DNA of 54,551 bases, taken from contig CAZJHH010000012.1 in the NCBI GenBank assembly GCA_964545875.1, positions 1 through 54,551 on the forward strand, written 5' to 3'. The translations under genes were made by a program, and so were the position numbers. How positions within the stretch are numbered: the first letter of the stretch is position 1; every line of letters starts with the position of its first letter. The stretch comes from DAIPKP01 sp964545875 (lineage in GTDB: Bacteria > Synergistota > Synergistia > Synergistales > Aminiphilaceae). Below the pieces are notes generated by a model that saw only the letters and a list, made by a program, of their open reading frames with translations, was not told the DNA's origin and did not search any database. Below, in pieces: positions 1 to 8,781 of this stretch.

Positions 1-366
1 CCTCTTTTATTTATGCTAAAGATGCGGAATTCCTCGGCGGTATTCCGGAACGTTTCGGCAGAACCCTTGAAAATCGTGGTTTTGCCGGATAAAGAAATGC
101 ATCGAAACAAGTATAATGCTGTTTCATCGATTCTGTCGAGGATTTCGGGGTTTACTAAATACAGAGAGCATACTATTCTTTATGATGAGAAAGTGTGTGA
201 AAAGTTTGGCTCATCCTCGAAAGCACATTCCCCTTCTTCCCGTTCTTCATCAGTGTTCGTGTGGAGTTATCCGGCACTGCCGGAGGGTTTGAACTTCCGA
301 AAAGAGCCCCAGGAAAGTTCTCCCGAGGGGCGGAGGTTCTTTGTTGAAGAGAGGAGATTTCTTGCG
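1..366. other. upstream region without a convincing gene
   Basis: No gene is supported here. An open frame runs from about 13 into the P5C dehydrogenase gene, but its translation has no family character and a clear Shine-Dalgarno (AGAGGAG near 350) precedes the internal ATG at 367. A perfect TATAAT lies at 112-117 but has no well-spaced -35 partner; TTGCCG at 82-87 is too far away. A promoter somewhere in this leader is likely but not located. Confidence 0.5.
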
Positions 367-2001
367 ATGAATACTCTTTTTACGATTCCCCGTCCCGAGA
401 ACGAGCCGGTTCTTTCCTACGCACCGGGAACTCCCGAGCGCAGCCGGATTAAGGAAGCTCTGCGAAGTCTTCGAGAAAAGCCACTGGAAATTCCCCTTAT
501 CATCGGTGGAAAGGAAGTGACCACGGGGAATCTCGGAGAGATCCGGCTTCCTCACGACCACCGAACGGTGGTGGCCACCTATCATAAGGCGGGAGCCCGG
601 GAGGTGCGGGCGGCGGTGGCGTCCTGCGGCGAGGCCTGGCAAATCTGGTCTCTTCTTCCCTGGGAAGAGCGGGGAGCGGTCTTTATGAAGGCCGCGGAGC
701 TTCTGGCGGGAGAGCGGCGGGCCCGGGTGAACGCCGCCACCATGCTGGGACAGAGCAAAACCATCCATCAATCCGAGATCGATGCGGTGTGCGAGCTGGT
801 GGACTTTCTGAAATTCAACGTACATTTCATGCAGCAGATCTACGCCACCCAGCCGGACCAGTCCCGGGGTGTATGGAACCGCATGGATTATCGTCCCCTG
901 GAGGGTTTCGTCTTTGCGGTGAGCCCCTTCAACTTTACCTCCATCGGAGGAAACCTTGCCTCCGCTCCGGCGCTCATGGGCAATACGGTGCTCTGGAAGC
1001 CCGCGTCTACCGGGGTGCTTTCGGCCTACGAAATTATGCGGATCTTTCTGGAGGCGGGACTTCCTCCGGGGGTCATCAACTTCGTTCCCGGGGATTCCCG
1101 GATTATGGGTGAGGCGGTGCTCTCCTCTGCCGAGCTGGGGGCGGTGAACTTCACCGGTTCCGACGCCACCTTCCGGGAAATCTGGAAGACCGTGGCTTCC
1201 CACATGGAGGAGTACCGTAACTATCCCCGGGTGGTGGGAGAGACCGGGGGAAAGGACTTTGCGGTGGTCCACGGCTCGGCGGATGTCACCGCCACCGCCA
1301 CGGCATTGATCCGGGGGGCCTTCGAGTATCAAGGACAGAAATGCTCCGCCACCTCCCGGGCCTATGTGGCGGCGTCTCTCTGGGAACCCCTTCTCGAGGA
1401 GATGCGAAGGCAGCTTCGGCGGGTATCTCTGGGAGACGTGGAGGATTTTTCCCACTTCATGGGAGCTCTCATCGACGAGAAAGCCTTTCGGCGGGTACGG
1501 TCCTTTTTGAAGGCCGCCAAAGAAAGCTCTGCGGTGGAGCTTCTCTGGGGAGGAAAGGCAGAGGACGCCAAGGGCTATTTCGTGGAGCCCACCATCTTCC
1601 GTACCCGGGATCCCCAATTTCTTCTCATGGAGGAGGAGATCTTCGGCCCCGTTCTTACGGTATACGTCTACGAAGACCACCGATACGAGGAGGTGCTCCA
1701 CCTCTGCAACGAAACCTCTCCCTACGGGCTTACCGGGGGAATTTTCGCCTTGGATCGCTGTGCTCTGGAGCGGGGCACGGAGATTCTGCGCTATGCCGCA
1801 GGGAATTTCTACATCAACGACAAGACCACCGGGGCCGTGGTGGGGCAGCAGCCCTTCGGAGGCGGCCGGGCCTCGGGAACCAACGATAAGGCAGGTTCCA
1901 TGCACAACCTTCTCCGGTGGACCTCCATCCGGACGATCAAGGAGAATTTCGTTCCACCCAGGGATTTCGCCTATCCCTATATGGAGGAGGATCGGGAGTA
2001 G
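367..2001 (+). CDS. pruA: L-glutamate gamma-semialdehyde (1-pyrroline-5-carboxylate) dehydrogenase
   Basis: This enzyme oxidises glutamate gamma-semialdehyde/P5C to glutamate with NAD+, the second step of proline (and arginine/ornithine) catabolism. The 544-residue protein is a full-length aldehyde dehydrogenase of the stand-alone P5CDH type, close in length to ALDH4A1 (about 560). Visible landmarks are the oxyanion Asn in SPFNFTS (N189), the general-base Glu in GETGGKDF (E292) and the nucleophile Cys in GQKCSATSR (C326). The C-terminal segment ends with the oligomerisation-type GQQPFGGGRASGTNDK. I chose the ATG at 367 because AGAGGAG sits just upstream and the family-like sequence begins there. 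No proline dehydrogenase is in the window, but a PutP-type proline symporter lies at 30052. The cytosolic role is secure; monocistronic expression is inferred. Confidence 0.93.
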   Translation: MNTLFTIPRPENEPVLSYAPGTPERSRIKEALRSLREKPLEIPLIIGGKEVTTGNLGEIRLPHDHRTVVATYHKAGAREVRAAVASCGEAWQIWSLLPWEERGAVFMKAAELLAGERRARVNAATMLGQSKTIHQSEIDAVCELVDFLKFNVHFMQQIYATQPDQSRGVWNRMDYRPLEGFVFAVSPFNFTSIGGNLASAPALMGNTVLWKPASTGVLSAYEIMRIFLEAGLPPGVINFVPGDSRIMGEAVLSSAELGAVNFTGSDATFREIWKTVASHMEEYRNYPRVVGETGGKDFAVVHGSADVTATATALIRGAFEYQGQKCSATSRAYVAASLWEPLLEEMRRQLRRVSLGDVEDFSHFMGALIDEKAFRRVRSFLKAAKESSAVELLWGGKAEDAKGYFVEPTIFRTRDPQFLLMEEEIFGPVLTVYVYEDHRYEEVLHLCNETSPYGLTGGIFALDRCALERGTEILRYAAGNFYINDKTTGAVVGQQPFGGGRASGTNDKAGSMHNLLRWTSIRTIKENFVPPRDFAYPYMEEDRE

Positions 2002-2069
2002 CGAAAAGGAGAGGGCAAGTTTTATGCAATAAACCCGGGGATTTTTGCGAAAAAAACCGGAGATAACTG

Positions 2070-2075
2070 TATAAT
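2070..2075 (+). promoter_or_regulatory. candidate -10 box before the 2111-7824 operon
   Basis: A perfect TATAAT lies 35 nt before the start codon at 2111. The only -35-like hexamer is TTGCGA at 2045-2050 with a 19-nt spacer, so this is a plausible but weak housekeeping promoter. Confidence 0.4.
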
Positions 2076-2110
2076 GCTGGAGAAATGCGCTTTCATGGGG
2101 AGGGAAGAAC

Positions 2111-3268
2111 ATGCCGGGAGAAGGATCTCGCATCCGCAGAAAGAAAGCTCCTCCGGGAGCTGTGGCAACCGGTACCAGCGGTACTGCCAAGGTCTCGGGA
2201 GAGAGGGAAAAGACCTCCTCTCCCTCCGGAGAATCCCCCGGAGAAAGGGTTCCCGAAGGGTTTGCCGAAAAAAACATTCTCTCTCCCCATTATTTTTCCC
2301 GCTCCGGCCTTCTCGGAGAAATCATGGAAAAGCTTCCCATGGGCATCATGGGCCGAGATATCACCGGAGGGGGACGCTACGTTTTCTGGAATGCCTTTAT
2401 GGAAGAGCTTACGGGGGTTTCCCGCAAGCGCATTCTTCATCATTCCGGAGAGTCCGTGCTACCCCGGGAGCTTCAGGATCTTTTTCAGGAACAGGATGCC
2501 CGGGTGGTTCGGGAGGAGCGCTCCCTGGATTGCGGCATGGTTCCCTTTCCAGGGCTTCCCGGTGTGCGAATCCACATGGTAAAGATTCTCTTTCGGGAAA
2601 CCCATACGGGACATCAGCTTGTGATAAGCCTTTTGCAGAATCTTTCCCGTCAGGCTCTCTTGGAGGGGCGTCTCCGTCATGCGGAACGTTCTCTGGGGAT
2701 GCTCCGGGAGTATGCGGAGCGCCTCGGCAGAATTCTCCGGGCTACCGCAGAGCAGGGAGCAGAGAGACCGCTTCTCAGGGACCAGCTTTCCCAAGCTCTT
2801 GGAATAATCGCAAAGATGGAGGGGGAGGAAGATCCTCTGGGAGAATTTTTCGGGAGTTCTTCGGAAAACCCCCGGGACAGCTCCTCGGAAGAGCCGCTGC
2901 CCGAGGTGTTTCTTCTGGAGCGGGATGACACGGTCCGGGCCTTTGCCCTCCGAACGCTTCAATGGGAGAATTGGCCCGTGCATACTGCGGAAAACCTTGA
3001 GGATCTTCTGAAGCTGAAGGAGGAAAAGGATCCTGAAAAAGGACTCCTCCTTCTGGGATACGAGGATCTCGATCTTCCCCGGGGCCTTCCGGGAAAGGTT
3101 GTGGTTCTTCGTGGGGAAGAAATGTCCCGGCAGATCCTGGAGGAGTGCCGCAAACGGGGATACGAACTTTGCCCCAAGCCCTTTGCGGCCTGGGAGCTTC
3201 TGGAAAGCCTGAGGCGGTGTGCCGCTGCGGAAAGAGGGCTTTCTTCTCTGGAACGGAAAGGCTTATAA
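2111..3268 (+). CDS. PAS domain protein with a degenerate receiver-like C-terminus
   Basis: A 385-residue cytosolic protein, probably regulatory. After a low-complexity basic N-terminus, residues about 70-180 look like a PAS sensor domain (EIMEKLPMGIMGRDI, then FWNAFMEELTGVS). A helical stretch with many Arg/Glu follows at about 185-245. Residues about 255-370 resemble a response-regulator receiver: they begin EVFLLERDDTVR and end with the conserved CPKPF, but the phospho-acceptor region reads LLLLGYEDLDLP, so the usual Asp is missing. There is no kinase ATPase or DNA-binding domain. The ATG at 2111 follows GGGGAGGGAAG. It is 27 nt upstream of the dehydrogenase gene and probably co-transcribed with it and the Sel1/pseudokinase gene. 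The partner and signal are unknown. Confidence 0.7.
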   Translation: MPGEGSRIRRKKAPPGAVATGTSGTAKVSGEREKTSSPSGESPGERVPEGFAEKNILSPHYFSRSGLLGEIMEKLPMGIMGRDITGGGRYVFWNAFMEELTGVSRKRILHHSGESVLPRELQDLFQEQDARVVREERSLDCGMVPFPGLPGVRIHMVKILFRETHTGHQLVISLLQNLSRQALLEGRLRHAERSLGMLREYAERLGRILRATAEQGAERPLLRDQLSQALGIIAKMEGEEDPLGEFFGSSSENPRDSSSEEPLPEVFLLERDDTVRAFALRTLQWENWPVHTAENLEDLLKLKEEKDPEKGLLLLGYEDLDLPRGLPGKVVVLRGEEMSRQILEECRKRGYELCPKPFAAWELLESLRRCAAAERGLSSLERKGL

Positions 3269-3295
3269 GCGTGAGGGGTTCAAGGGGGGAGAGGC

Positions 3296-4273
3296 GTGCG
3301 GATACTTTTCGGGGGAAAAGTTTTTGAACGATTATGGGAGTACATAGAGCCCGTTTTTTCGGGGCATGAACTGCGGGCGGAAAATGAAGATGCCTTTCCC
3401 GAGGTGCTTTCCTGGGCGGAGGTTTTGGTGGCACGGCCCATGAAGATTCATGGCCCCTTGCTGGATTTTGGGCCGAATTTACGGCTTATTCATCAGTGGG
3501 GAACCGGTGTGGAGGGCATCGACCTTAAGGCTTGCGCCGCCAGAAACATATCGGTTTGCAACGTCCCCTCCCGGGGAACGGGAAACGCCGAGAGCGTGGC
3601 GGAATTTGCCCTTCTCCTGATGATGCTTCTTGCCCGGCGGTGGTCCCGGTGCCGGGAGAATCTCGAACGCCGCCGCCTTCATGCTCCCCGGGGAACGGGG
3701 CTATGGCGAAAGCGGGCCTGCGTGATAGGCCTGGGAGATCTCGGGCACTGTCTCGTAGAGCGTCTTCTGGGTATGGGCATGACGGTCCGTGGAGTGAACC
3801 GAACCCTTCGGGATTCCTATGCCTCCTGGAATCTGGAAGATCTCTACTCCCTGGATTGCCTGACCGAGGCGGTTTCGGAGTGCGATTTCGTGCTTCCAGC
3901 CCTTCCGTCCACTCCTGAAACACGGTATCTGATCAATGCCCGCATTTTAGAGGCCATGAAACCCGAGGCTTTTCTGGTGAACGTGGCCCGGGGAGATGTG
4001 GTGCATCCCGGAGATCTCGAAAAAGCCCTGCTCGAAAAGAGCATTGCGGGATATGCCACGGATGTCTTCTGGAACGAACCGGCAGATCCGGAGCATCCTC
4101 TTCTCAAGCTTCCCAACGTGATTGTCTCTCCCCACGTGGCGGGAGTGACAGATATCTCCAATCGGGGAATAGCGTCCTATGTAGCCGCCAACGTGCAGCG
4201 TCTTATGATGGGGGAGCCTTTGCTCTCCTGTCTTGTCATGCCTAATACGGAGCAAGGAGGAGTCTTTTCTTGA
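3296..4273 (+). CDS. D-isomer-specific 2-hydroxyacid dehydrogenase family protein
   Basis: A 325-residue NAD(P)-dependent oxidoreductase expected to interconvert a D-2-hydroxyacid and a 2-ketoacid. The nucleotide-binding motif GLGDLG is at 145-150. The catalytic triad is intact: Arg232 in NVARGDVV, Glu261 in FWNEPADP and His280 in VSPHVAGVTD. The substrate cannot be read from sequence; glyoxylate/hydroxypyruvate, phosphoglycerate-like and D-lactate enzymes share these motifs, but the length excludes a SerA with an ACT domain. The start is GTG at 3296, preceded by GGGGGGAGAGGC. The stop overlaps the TTG start of the next gene (TTGA), which points to translational coupling. Why a metabolic enzyme sits between two degenerate signalling proteins is unclear. 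Confidence 0.88.
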   Translation: MRILFGGKVFERLWEYIEPVFSGHELRAENEDAFPEVLSWAEVLVARPMKIHGPLLDFGPNLRLIHQWGTGVEGIDLKACAARNISVCNVPSRGTGNAESVAEFALLLMMLLARRWSRCRENLERRRLHAPRGTGLWRKRACVIGLGDLGHCLVERLLGMGMTVRGVNRTLRDSYASWNLEDLYSLDCLTEAVSECDFVLPALPSTPETRYLINARILEAMKPEAFLVNVARGDVVHPGDLEKALLEKSIAGYATDVFWNEPADPEHPLLKLPNVIVSPHVAGVTDISNRGIASYVAANVQRLMMGEPLLSCLVMPNTEQGGVFS

Positions 4274-7200
4274 GGCCCGAAGATCATTGTCCAGGATGTA
4301 TGCGTATTCACCGGGGAGACGAGCCTTGCCCCTACTGCGGAACTCTGCGGAAAGAGGTTCCCGGAAGCACCCTGTATCTGCCCCATAGCACGGTTCTCGA
4401 GGGGCGCTATTTTCTAGGAAATCCTCTCTGGAGCAGCTCGTTTCTCATCGCTTATATGGGGTGGGATTCTCTCCGTTCCGAGCGGTGCATTCTCGAAGAG
4501 TACCATCCTCAGAGCCTGGTGCGCCGAGTTCCCGAAAGAAAGCTCGTTCTTCCCGTTACGCCCTCCAGAGCCGATGCCTTTCAGGAGGGGCGGGAACTCT
4601 TCCGCAGAGAGTCGGAAATTCTCATCTCCTTCGAGGAAAACCCTTCGATTGTTCAGATATGGAATTATTTTGATTTCGGAGGGAGTGTCTGGCGGGTACG
4701 GGAACATGGAGAGGGGCGTTCCCTGGGAGAGTTTCTCCAGGGCCTTCAGGGGCTCCTTCCCTGGGAACAGGCATACCGCCTGCTTTCGCCTCCGGTAGCC
4801 CTTCTGAGCCAGGCTCTCGAAAAATATGGAATTCCCTGTAATCCCGGTCCTTGGTCTTTCCGGGTACGTACCCAGGATCGTGCCCTTCTTCTTCTCGATT
4901 TCGGCATGATCCGCCGGGAGTGGGACGAAACGCAGGAGAAGTTCCTTCCCCTTGCCCTGGGGGGATACAGCCCCTTCGAGTTCTATCGCGGTAAGGAGCC
5001 TTCCGAAAGGAGTGCCCTTTTTACCCTGGGCTCTCTCCTTTTCCGGATGAGTGTCGGAGAGTTTCCTACGGATCCCGTGGAATGGATCGATTCGGACATG
5101 GCTCTTCCGGAGAAGGATCGGGAGCGCATTCCTCCTACTCTTCGGGAGATTCTTCTTCGGGGAATCGCCTTTCGTCCGGAGGATCGTTTTCCTCGGATCC
5201 GGGAGTTCTGGTCTCTCCTGGGAAAGGCTTTGGGAGAGGAGGATCCCTTTGGAGAGCTTCCCTTGGTGGCTCTCCGGGAAGAACCTCTTTCCGAGGATGG
5301 CTATTCTCTGCCACTCCGGGAATCTTTGGAGGAGATCCCTCTCCGTCGGGAGGGGGAGGGACGTGGCGCTGTTTCCCAGCCGGACCGCCGGGAAGAGCCT
5401 CCGAGAGAAGAGGAAAAAGAGTCTTCTCCCATTGAAGGAAAAGAAGATCTTCTCGACGGGGAGCCGGAAAAGAGACGAGAGAAGGAGCCCGAAACTTTGG
5501 GGAGAAGCGGCGACGAAAAAGGCTTTTCCGGAGTTTCCCCCGAGGAGGAAAAGGAAATCTTTCAAGAACCCCGGGAGGAACACTCGTATTGGCTCATCGG
5601 CCTTTCTCTGGGGCTCGTGATCCTCCTGCTGCTCGGCAGCCTTGGAATTCTCATCTCCAAGAAGGATGTACTCCGCCGCCTTATCGACCACTTCGCACAA
5701 AACGGAGTAGAGCAGGTGGATCCGGTGGTGCTTAACGAACGGGGGGGCGATTACTACTACGGCCGGGGCGGCGTTTCCCGGGATTACTCCCAGGCGGCAG
5801 AGCTTTACGCCCAGGCGGCGGAGCTCGGTTATCCCGCATCGCAATTCAATTATGGGGTGCTTCTCTACTTCGGCAGGGGAGTTTCGGAGGATAAGAATCT
5901 GGGAGTGCGGTGGATTCGCCGGGCTGCGGGGCAGAATCTTGCTCAGGCGGAGGAATTTCTGCAAAAACGGGATATTCCTCTGGAGGCTCCTGAAGAAGAG
6001 ATTTCAGAAGATGCCGGAATTCCCTCTCCCACAAGCGTTCCCTCTCCGGATCCCGAGAAGGAGAAACCTCTGCCTGCTGGAGGAGAGATCTCTCCCACTC
6101 CCACGGAAATACCTCCTACCCAAGGGCCCACGCCCACTCCTACGCCGGAGGATCTTGTTTTCCGGGGAAAAGCTCTTTTTGAGTCCGAGGAGTATCCTCG
6201 AAGTTTGGAGATTTTCGAAAAAGCCTACGAGAGGGGAAGCGGTGAAGCGGCATTCTATCTCGGCAAGGCCTATGTGGAAGGTAAGGGTGTGGAGCCGAAT
6301 CTCGGCAAGGCAGCCCTCTGGTTCAAGCTGGGAAGCGAAAGAGATCACGATCATTCCAAGGCCATGCTCTACTACCTGAATCCGAGTAAGTTCGAGGAAT
6401 ATCGTTCGTTGTATCTCGCCCTCTATCCCCCCACGCCCACCCCGGAGCCCACGGCCACGCCCACTCCGGAGCCCACGGCTACCCCCACTCCGGAGCCTAC
6501 GGCCACCCCCACTCCGGAGCCTACGGCAACGCCGACCCCGGAGCCTACGGCAACGCCGACCCCGGAGCCNNNNNNNNNNNNNNNNNNNNNNNNNNNNNNN
6601 NNNNNNNNNNNNNNNNNNNNNNNNNNNNNNNNNNNNNNNNNNNNNNNNNNNNNNNNNNNNNNNNNNNNNCCGGAGCCCACGGCAACGCCGACCCCGGAGC
6701 CCACGGCAACGCCCAGTCCGGAACCTACGGCCACGCCGACCCCGGAACCTGCGGCAACGCCGACCCCGGAGCCTCAGGTTACGTCGGTACCAGTGGTTCC
6801 TCTCGGAGGACTTACCGAAACAACGTTTACGCCGGAGGAACATTTTCTTCTGGGAGAGCAGCTCTTTCGGGAGGGAAGCTATGAGGAAGCCCGGAAAGAG
6901 TATGAGACTGCGGCAAATCACGGACATCGGGAAGCCCGGTATGCCTTGGGAATGTTCCTTCTTGAAAATTCTTCCCGGGGGGATTTGGTTCGGGGAATGG
7001 ATCTGATTCGCCTTGCCGCAATTCAGGGGCATGTGGAGGCCAAGTACGAGCTTGCCCGGGGTTATGCTTTGGGCAAAGGCGTGGAGCAGGATGCGGATCT
7101 CGGGGAGCTCTGGTATAAGAGGGCCGCAGAAAGCGGAAGCCCTCGGGGGCAGTACTACTTTGCCCAGAAATACTACCGGGGTATCGGAACCGCTTCGAAC

Positions 7201-7824
7201 TACAGTCTTGCCGCATCCTGGATGAAGCAGGCCGCCGAACGGGGATATGCTCCTGCTCAGAAAGAGTACGGAGATATGTGCGCCCGGGGACATGGAGTGC
7301 CCTGGAGCGAGAAGGAGGCCGCCGCATGGTATGCCCGGGCGGCGGATCGGGGGTATGCTCCGGCCCAGCATCTTTTGGGAAGGTGCTATCTCGATGGCAA
7401 GGGAGTTGCCCAGGATCCATCCCGGGGGGCTTCACTCCTCAAAAAAAGTGCCGCCGAAGGATATGCTCCGGCCCAGGTTGATTTGGGGCGTCTCTATTGG
7501 GAGGGGCGAGGAGTATCCCCCAGTGACGAAGAGGCCCTGGGCTACTTCCGCATGGCGGCCCGACAGGAGCTTCCTGCGGCGCAGTATTGTCTGGGCCGGG
7601 CCTATGAAGAGGGGCGCGGAGTTCCCAAGGATGGCCAGGCTGCCTTTGAATGGTATCAGCGGAGTGCCGAGGGAGGCGATCCGAATGCCCAGCACAGCCT
7701 GGGGCTCCTGTATTTTTACGGACGAAATACCGCGGAAAATCGCCTGGAGGCGGAAAAATGGCTTCGCAAGGCCGCAGATCAGGGTCATGGAGAGGCGAAG
7801 AAATTTTTGCAGAGCTACTACTAA
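4270..7824 (+). CDS. zinc-ribbon/pseudokinase membrane protein with Sel1 repeats
   Basis: A very large protein (about 1,184 residues counting the assembly gap). It starts with a four-Cys zinc ribbon (C7, C10, C20, C23). Residues about 40-325 resemble a Ser/Thr protein kinase, but the ATP-binding Lys position reads CILEEYHP (Glu76 where VAIKEYFP is usual) and the HRD catalytic loop reads PCNPG (190-192). Only the DFG (210-212) survives, so it is predicted to be a pseudokinase. An acidic charged linker precedes one membrane helix (about 439-463). Outside the membrane come Sel1-type TPR repeats, a Thr-Pro-Glu repeat spacer holding the 100-N gap, and about nine more Sel1 repeats to the C-terminus. 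The start is TTG at 4270 with AAGGAGGAG upstream, overlapping the previous stop. A role in envelope scaffolding or sensing is inferred; the true length is unknown because of the gap. Confidence 0.82.
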   Translation: MRPEDHCPGCMRIHRGDEPCPYCGTLRKEVPGSTLYLPHSTVLEGRYFLGNPLWSSSFLIAYMGWDSLRSERCILEEYHPQSLVRRVPERKLVLPVTPSRADAFQEGRELFRRESEILISFEENPSIVQIWNYFDFGGSVWRVREHGEGRSLGEFLQGLQGLLPWEQAYRLLSPPVALLSQALEKYGIPCNPGPWSFRVRTQDRALLLLDFGMIRREWDETQEKFLPLALGGYSPFEFYRGKEPSERSALFTLGSLLFRMSVGEFPTDPVEWIDSDMALPEKDRERIPPTLREILLRGIAFRPEDRFPRIREFWSLLGKALGEEDPFGELPLVALREEPLSEDGYSLPLRESLEEIPLRREGEGRGAVSQPDRREEPPREEEKESSPIEGKEDLLDGEPEKRREKEPETLGRSGDEKGFSGVSPEEEKEIFQEPREEHSYWLIGLSLGLVILLLLGSLGILISKKDVLRRLIDHFAQNGVEQVDPVVLNERGGDYYYGRGGVSRDYSQAAELYAQAAELGYPASQFNYGVLLYFGRGVSEDKNLGVRWIRRAAGQNLAQAEEFLQKRDIPLEAPEEEISEDAGIPSPTSVPSPDPEKEKPLPAGGEISPTPTEIPPTQGPTPTPTPEDLVFRGKALFESEEYPRSLEIFEKAYERGSGEAAFYLGKAYVEGKGVEPNLGKAALWFKLGSERDHDHSKAMLYYLNPSKFEEYRSLYLALYPPTPTPEPTATPTPEPTATPTPEPTATPTPEPTATPTPEPTATPTPEXXXXXXXXXXXXXXXXXXXXXXXXXXXXXXXXXXPEPTATPTPEPTATPSPEPTATPTPEPAATPTPEPQVTSVPVVPLGGLTETTFTPEEHFLLGEQLFREGSYEEARKEYETAANHGHREARYALGMFLLENSSRGDLVRGMDLIRLAAIQGHVEAKYELARGYALGKGVEQDADLGELWYKRAAESGSPRGQYYFAQKYYRGIGTASNYSLAASWMKQAAERGYAPAQKEYGDMCARGHGVPWSEKEAAAWYARAADRGYAPAQHLLGRCYLDGKGVAQDPSRGASLLKKSAAEGYAPAQVDLGRLYWEGRGVSPSDEEALGYFRMAARQELPAAQYCLGRAYEEGRGVPKDGQAAFEWYQRSAEGGDPNAQHSLGLLYFYGRNTAENRLEAEKWLRKAADQGHGEAKKFLQSYY
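6428..6775 (+). repeat. 24-bp tandem coding repeat (TPEPTATP), interrupted by assembly gap
   Basis: Tandem copies of a 24-bp unit encode Pro-Glu-Pro-Thr-Ala-Thr-Pro-Thr between two blocks of Sel1 repeats. Copies differ mainly at third codon positions. Short-read collapse of this array probably caused the gap, so copy number and reading-frame continuity are unverified. Similar Thr-Pro spacers precede the sorting tails of the proteins at 14241 and 16733. Confidence 0.9.
6570..6669. other. assembly gap, exactly 100 N
   Basis: Exactly 100 unknown bases lie inside the tandem repeat. The round number suggests a placeholder for unknown length, so residues encoded here should not be counted. Confidence 0.98.
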
Positions 7825-7934
7825 TGCCACGATATGCCGCGTATTCCGGGACACAATCCGCCGAAATACCCGCAACGAAATTTTTCTTTTGAACAGTGAA
7901 AACATGGATTCTTTCTTGAGAGGGGAGGAGAGTT

Positions 7935-8759
7935 TTGAAAGAAAGAAATTCTTTTAAAAAAAGCGAAGATCCGTGCAGTTGCTGCGGCAGCGCCAAGGAA
8001 GAGCGGAACGTCTTTTCCGAAAGTGCCGCCTCGGCCCCCGTGGAGGTGGGTGAGCCTTACGAGGGAATTCCTCCCCTGCAAAAAATCGTTTTTTCGGGAG
8101 ATTCCCAGGTTTCCTGGAGCGGCTACGAGCCGGAATGCGCCTTGGACTCCTCCGGGGAATGTCCTCCGGTACAGCGGGAGAATATCGCTCCTCCGGAGGT
8201 TTACCGGGGAATTCGAGGAGGAACCAATCGATGGCTCGATATGGCTTGCCAGGAGGCTCTGCGCTCTGTCCGCACCGGAGGAGGCCCCTTTGGAGCCGTG
8301 CTGGTGCAGATCGACGATGACACGAAACACGTGTTGCGTTATTGGAAAAACCACAATCACGTGACGGAATGGAAGGATCCCACGGCGCATGCGGAAATTT
8401 CCGTCATTCGCCAGGCCTGCCGGGATTTGGGGGTATTCCACCTTTCCCGCATTTCCCGGGAAGAGGCTCTGCTCCCCCAGGAGGGAGCTCGTTCTCACTG
8501 CGAGATCTATTCCAGTGCGGAACCCTGCCCCATGTGCTATGCCGCCATCTGCTGGGCCCGGATACCGGTGCTCGTCTTCGGTGCCACCCGGTTCGATGCG
8601 GCGGCAGAAGGAGTGGATTTCAGCGATGCCGCCATCTACGAGGAGCTCGCTCTGGCGTACGAGGATCGCCGGTCTTTTCGGGAGATCCGTCAGGGATCGA
8701 GCCCCTATTCCCTGGATGCCTTCAACTACTGGAAACGCTCGGAGAAAATCGAATACTGA
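7935..8759 (+). CDS. guaD: guanine deaminase-like nucleoside/nucleobase deaminase with N-terminal extension
   Basis: A 274-residue member of the zinc-dependent cytidine-deaminase fold. The core (about 97-274) carries GGPFGAVLV, the HAE motif (DPTAHAEISVI, His152 and Glu154) and the PCxxC zinc ligands (EPCPMC, Cys198 and Cys201). Compared from memory, the core and its C-terminal end in E-Y resemble Bacillus GuaD, which converts guanine to xanthine and ammonia, more than TadA. The first ~95 residues are extra, include a CSCC cluster (14-17) and match nothing I recognise. The start is TTG at 7935, just after AGGGGAGGAG. The gene converges with glutamine synthetase across a strong terminator. Substrate preference is inferred; cytosine or another base remains possible. 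Confidence 0.78.
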   Translation: MKERNSFKKSEDPCSCCGSAKEERNVFSESAASAPVEVGEPYEGIPPLQKIVFSGDSQVSWSGYEPECALDSSGECPPVQRENIAPPEVYRGIRGGTNRWLDMACQEALRSVRTGGGPFGAVLVQIDDDTKHVLRYWKNHNHVTEWKDPTAHAEISVIRQACRDLGVFHLSRISREEALLPQEGARSHCEIYSSAEPCPMCYAAICWARIPVLVFGATRFDAAAEGVDFSDAAIYEELALAYEDRRSFREIRQGSSPYSLDAFNYWKRSEKIEY

Positions 8760-8781
8760 AAATCTTCCACATACGTAGAAA

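Noticed and set aside
13..366. N-terminal extension of the P5C dehydrogenase
   Set aside because: The extra 118 residues are low-complexity and unlike the family, and a good ribosome site precedes ATG 367.
250..2277. 675-codon open frame on the minus strand across the P5C dehydrogenase gene
   Set aside because: Its translation is Gly/Pro/His-rich with no family motif and mirrors a well-supported gene on the plus strand; such shadow frames are common in GC-rich DNA.
6428..6775. CRISPR-like or non-coding tandem repeat
   Set aside because: Units are contiguous, in frame, with no spacers; they encode a Pro/Thr spacer within one protein.
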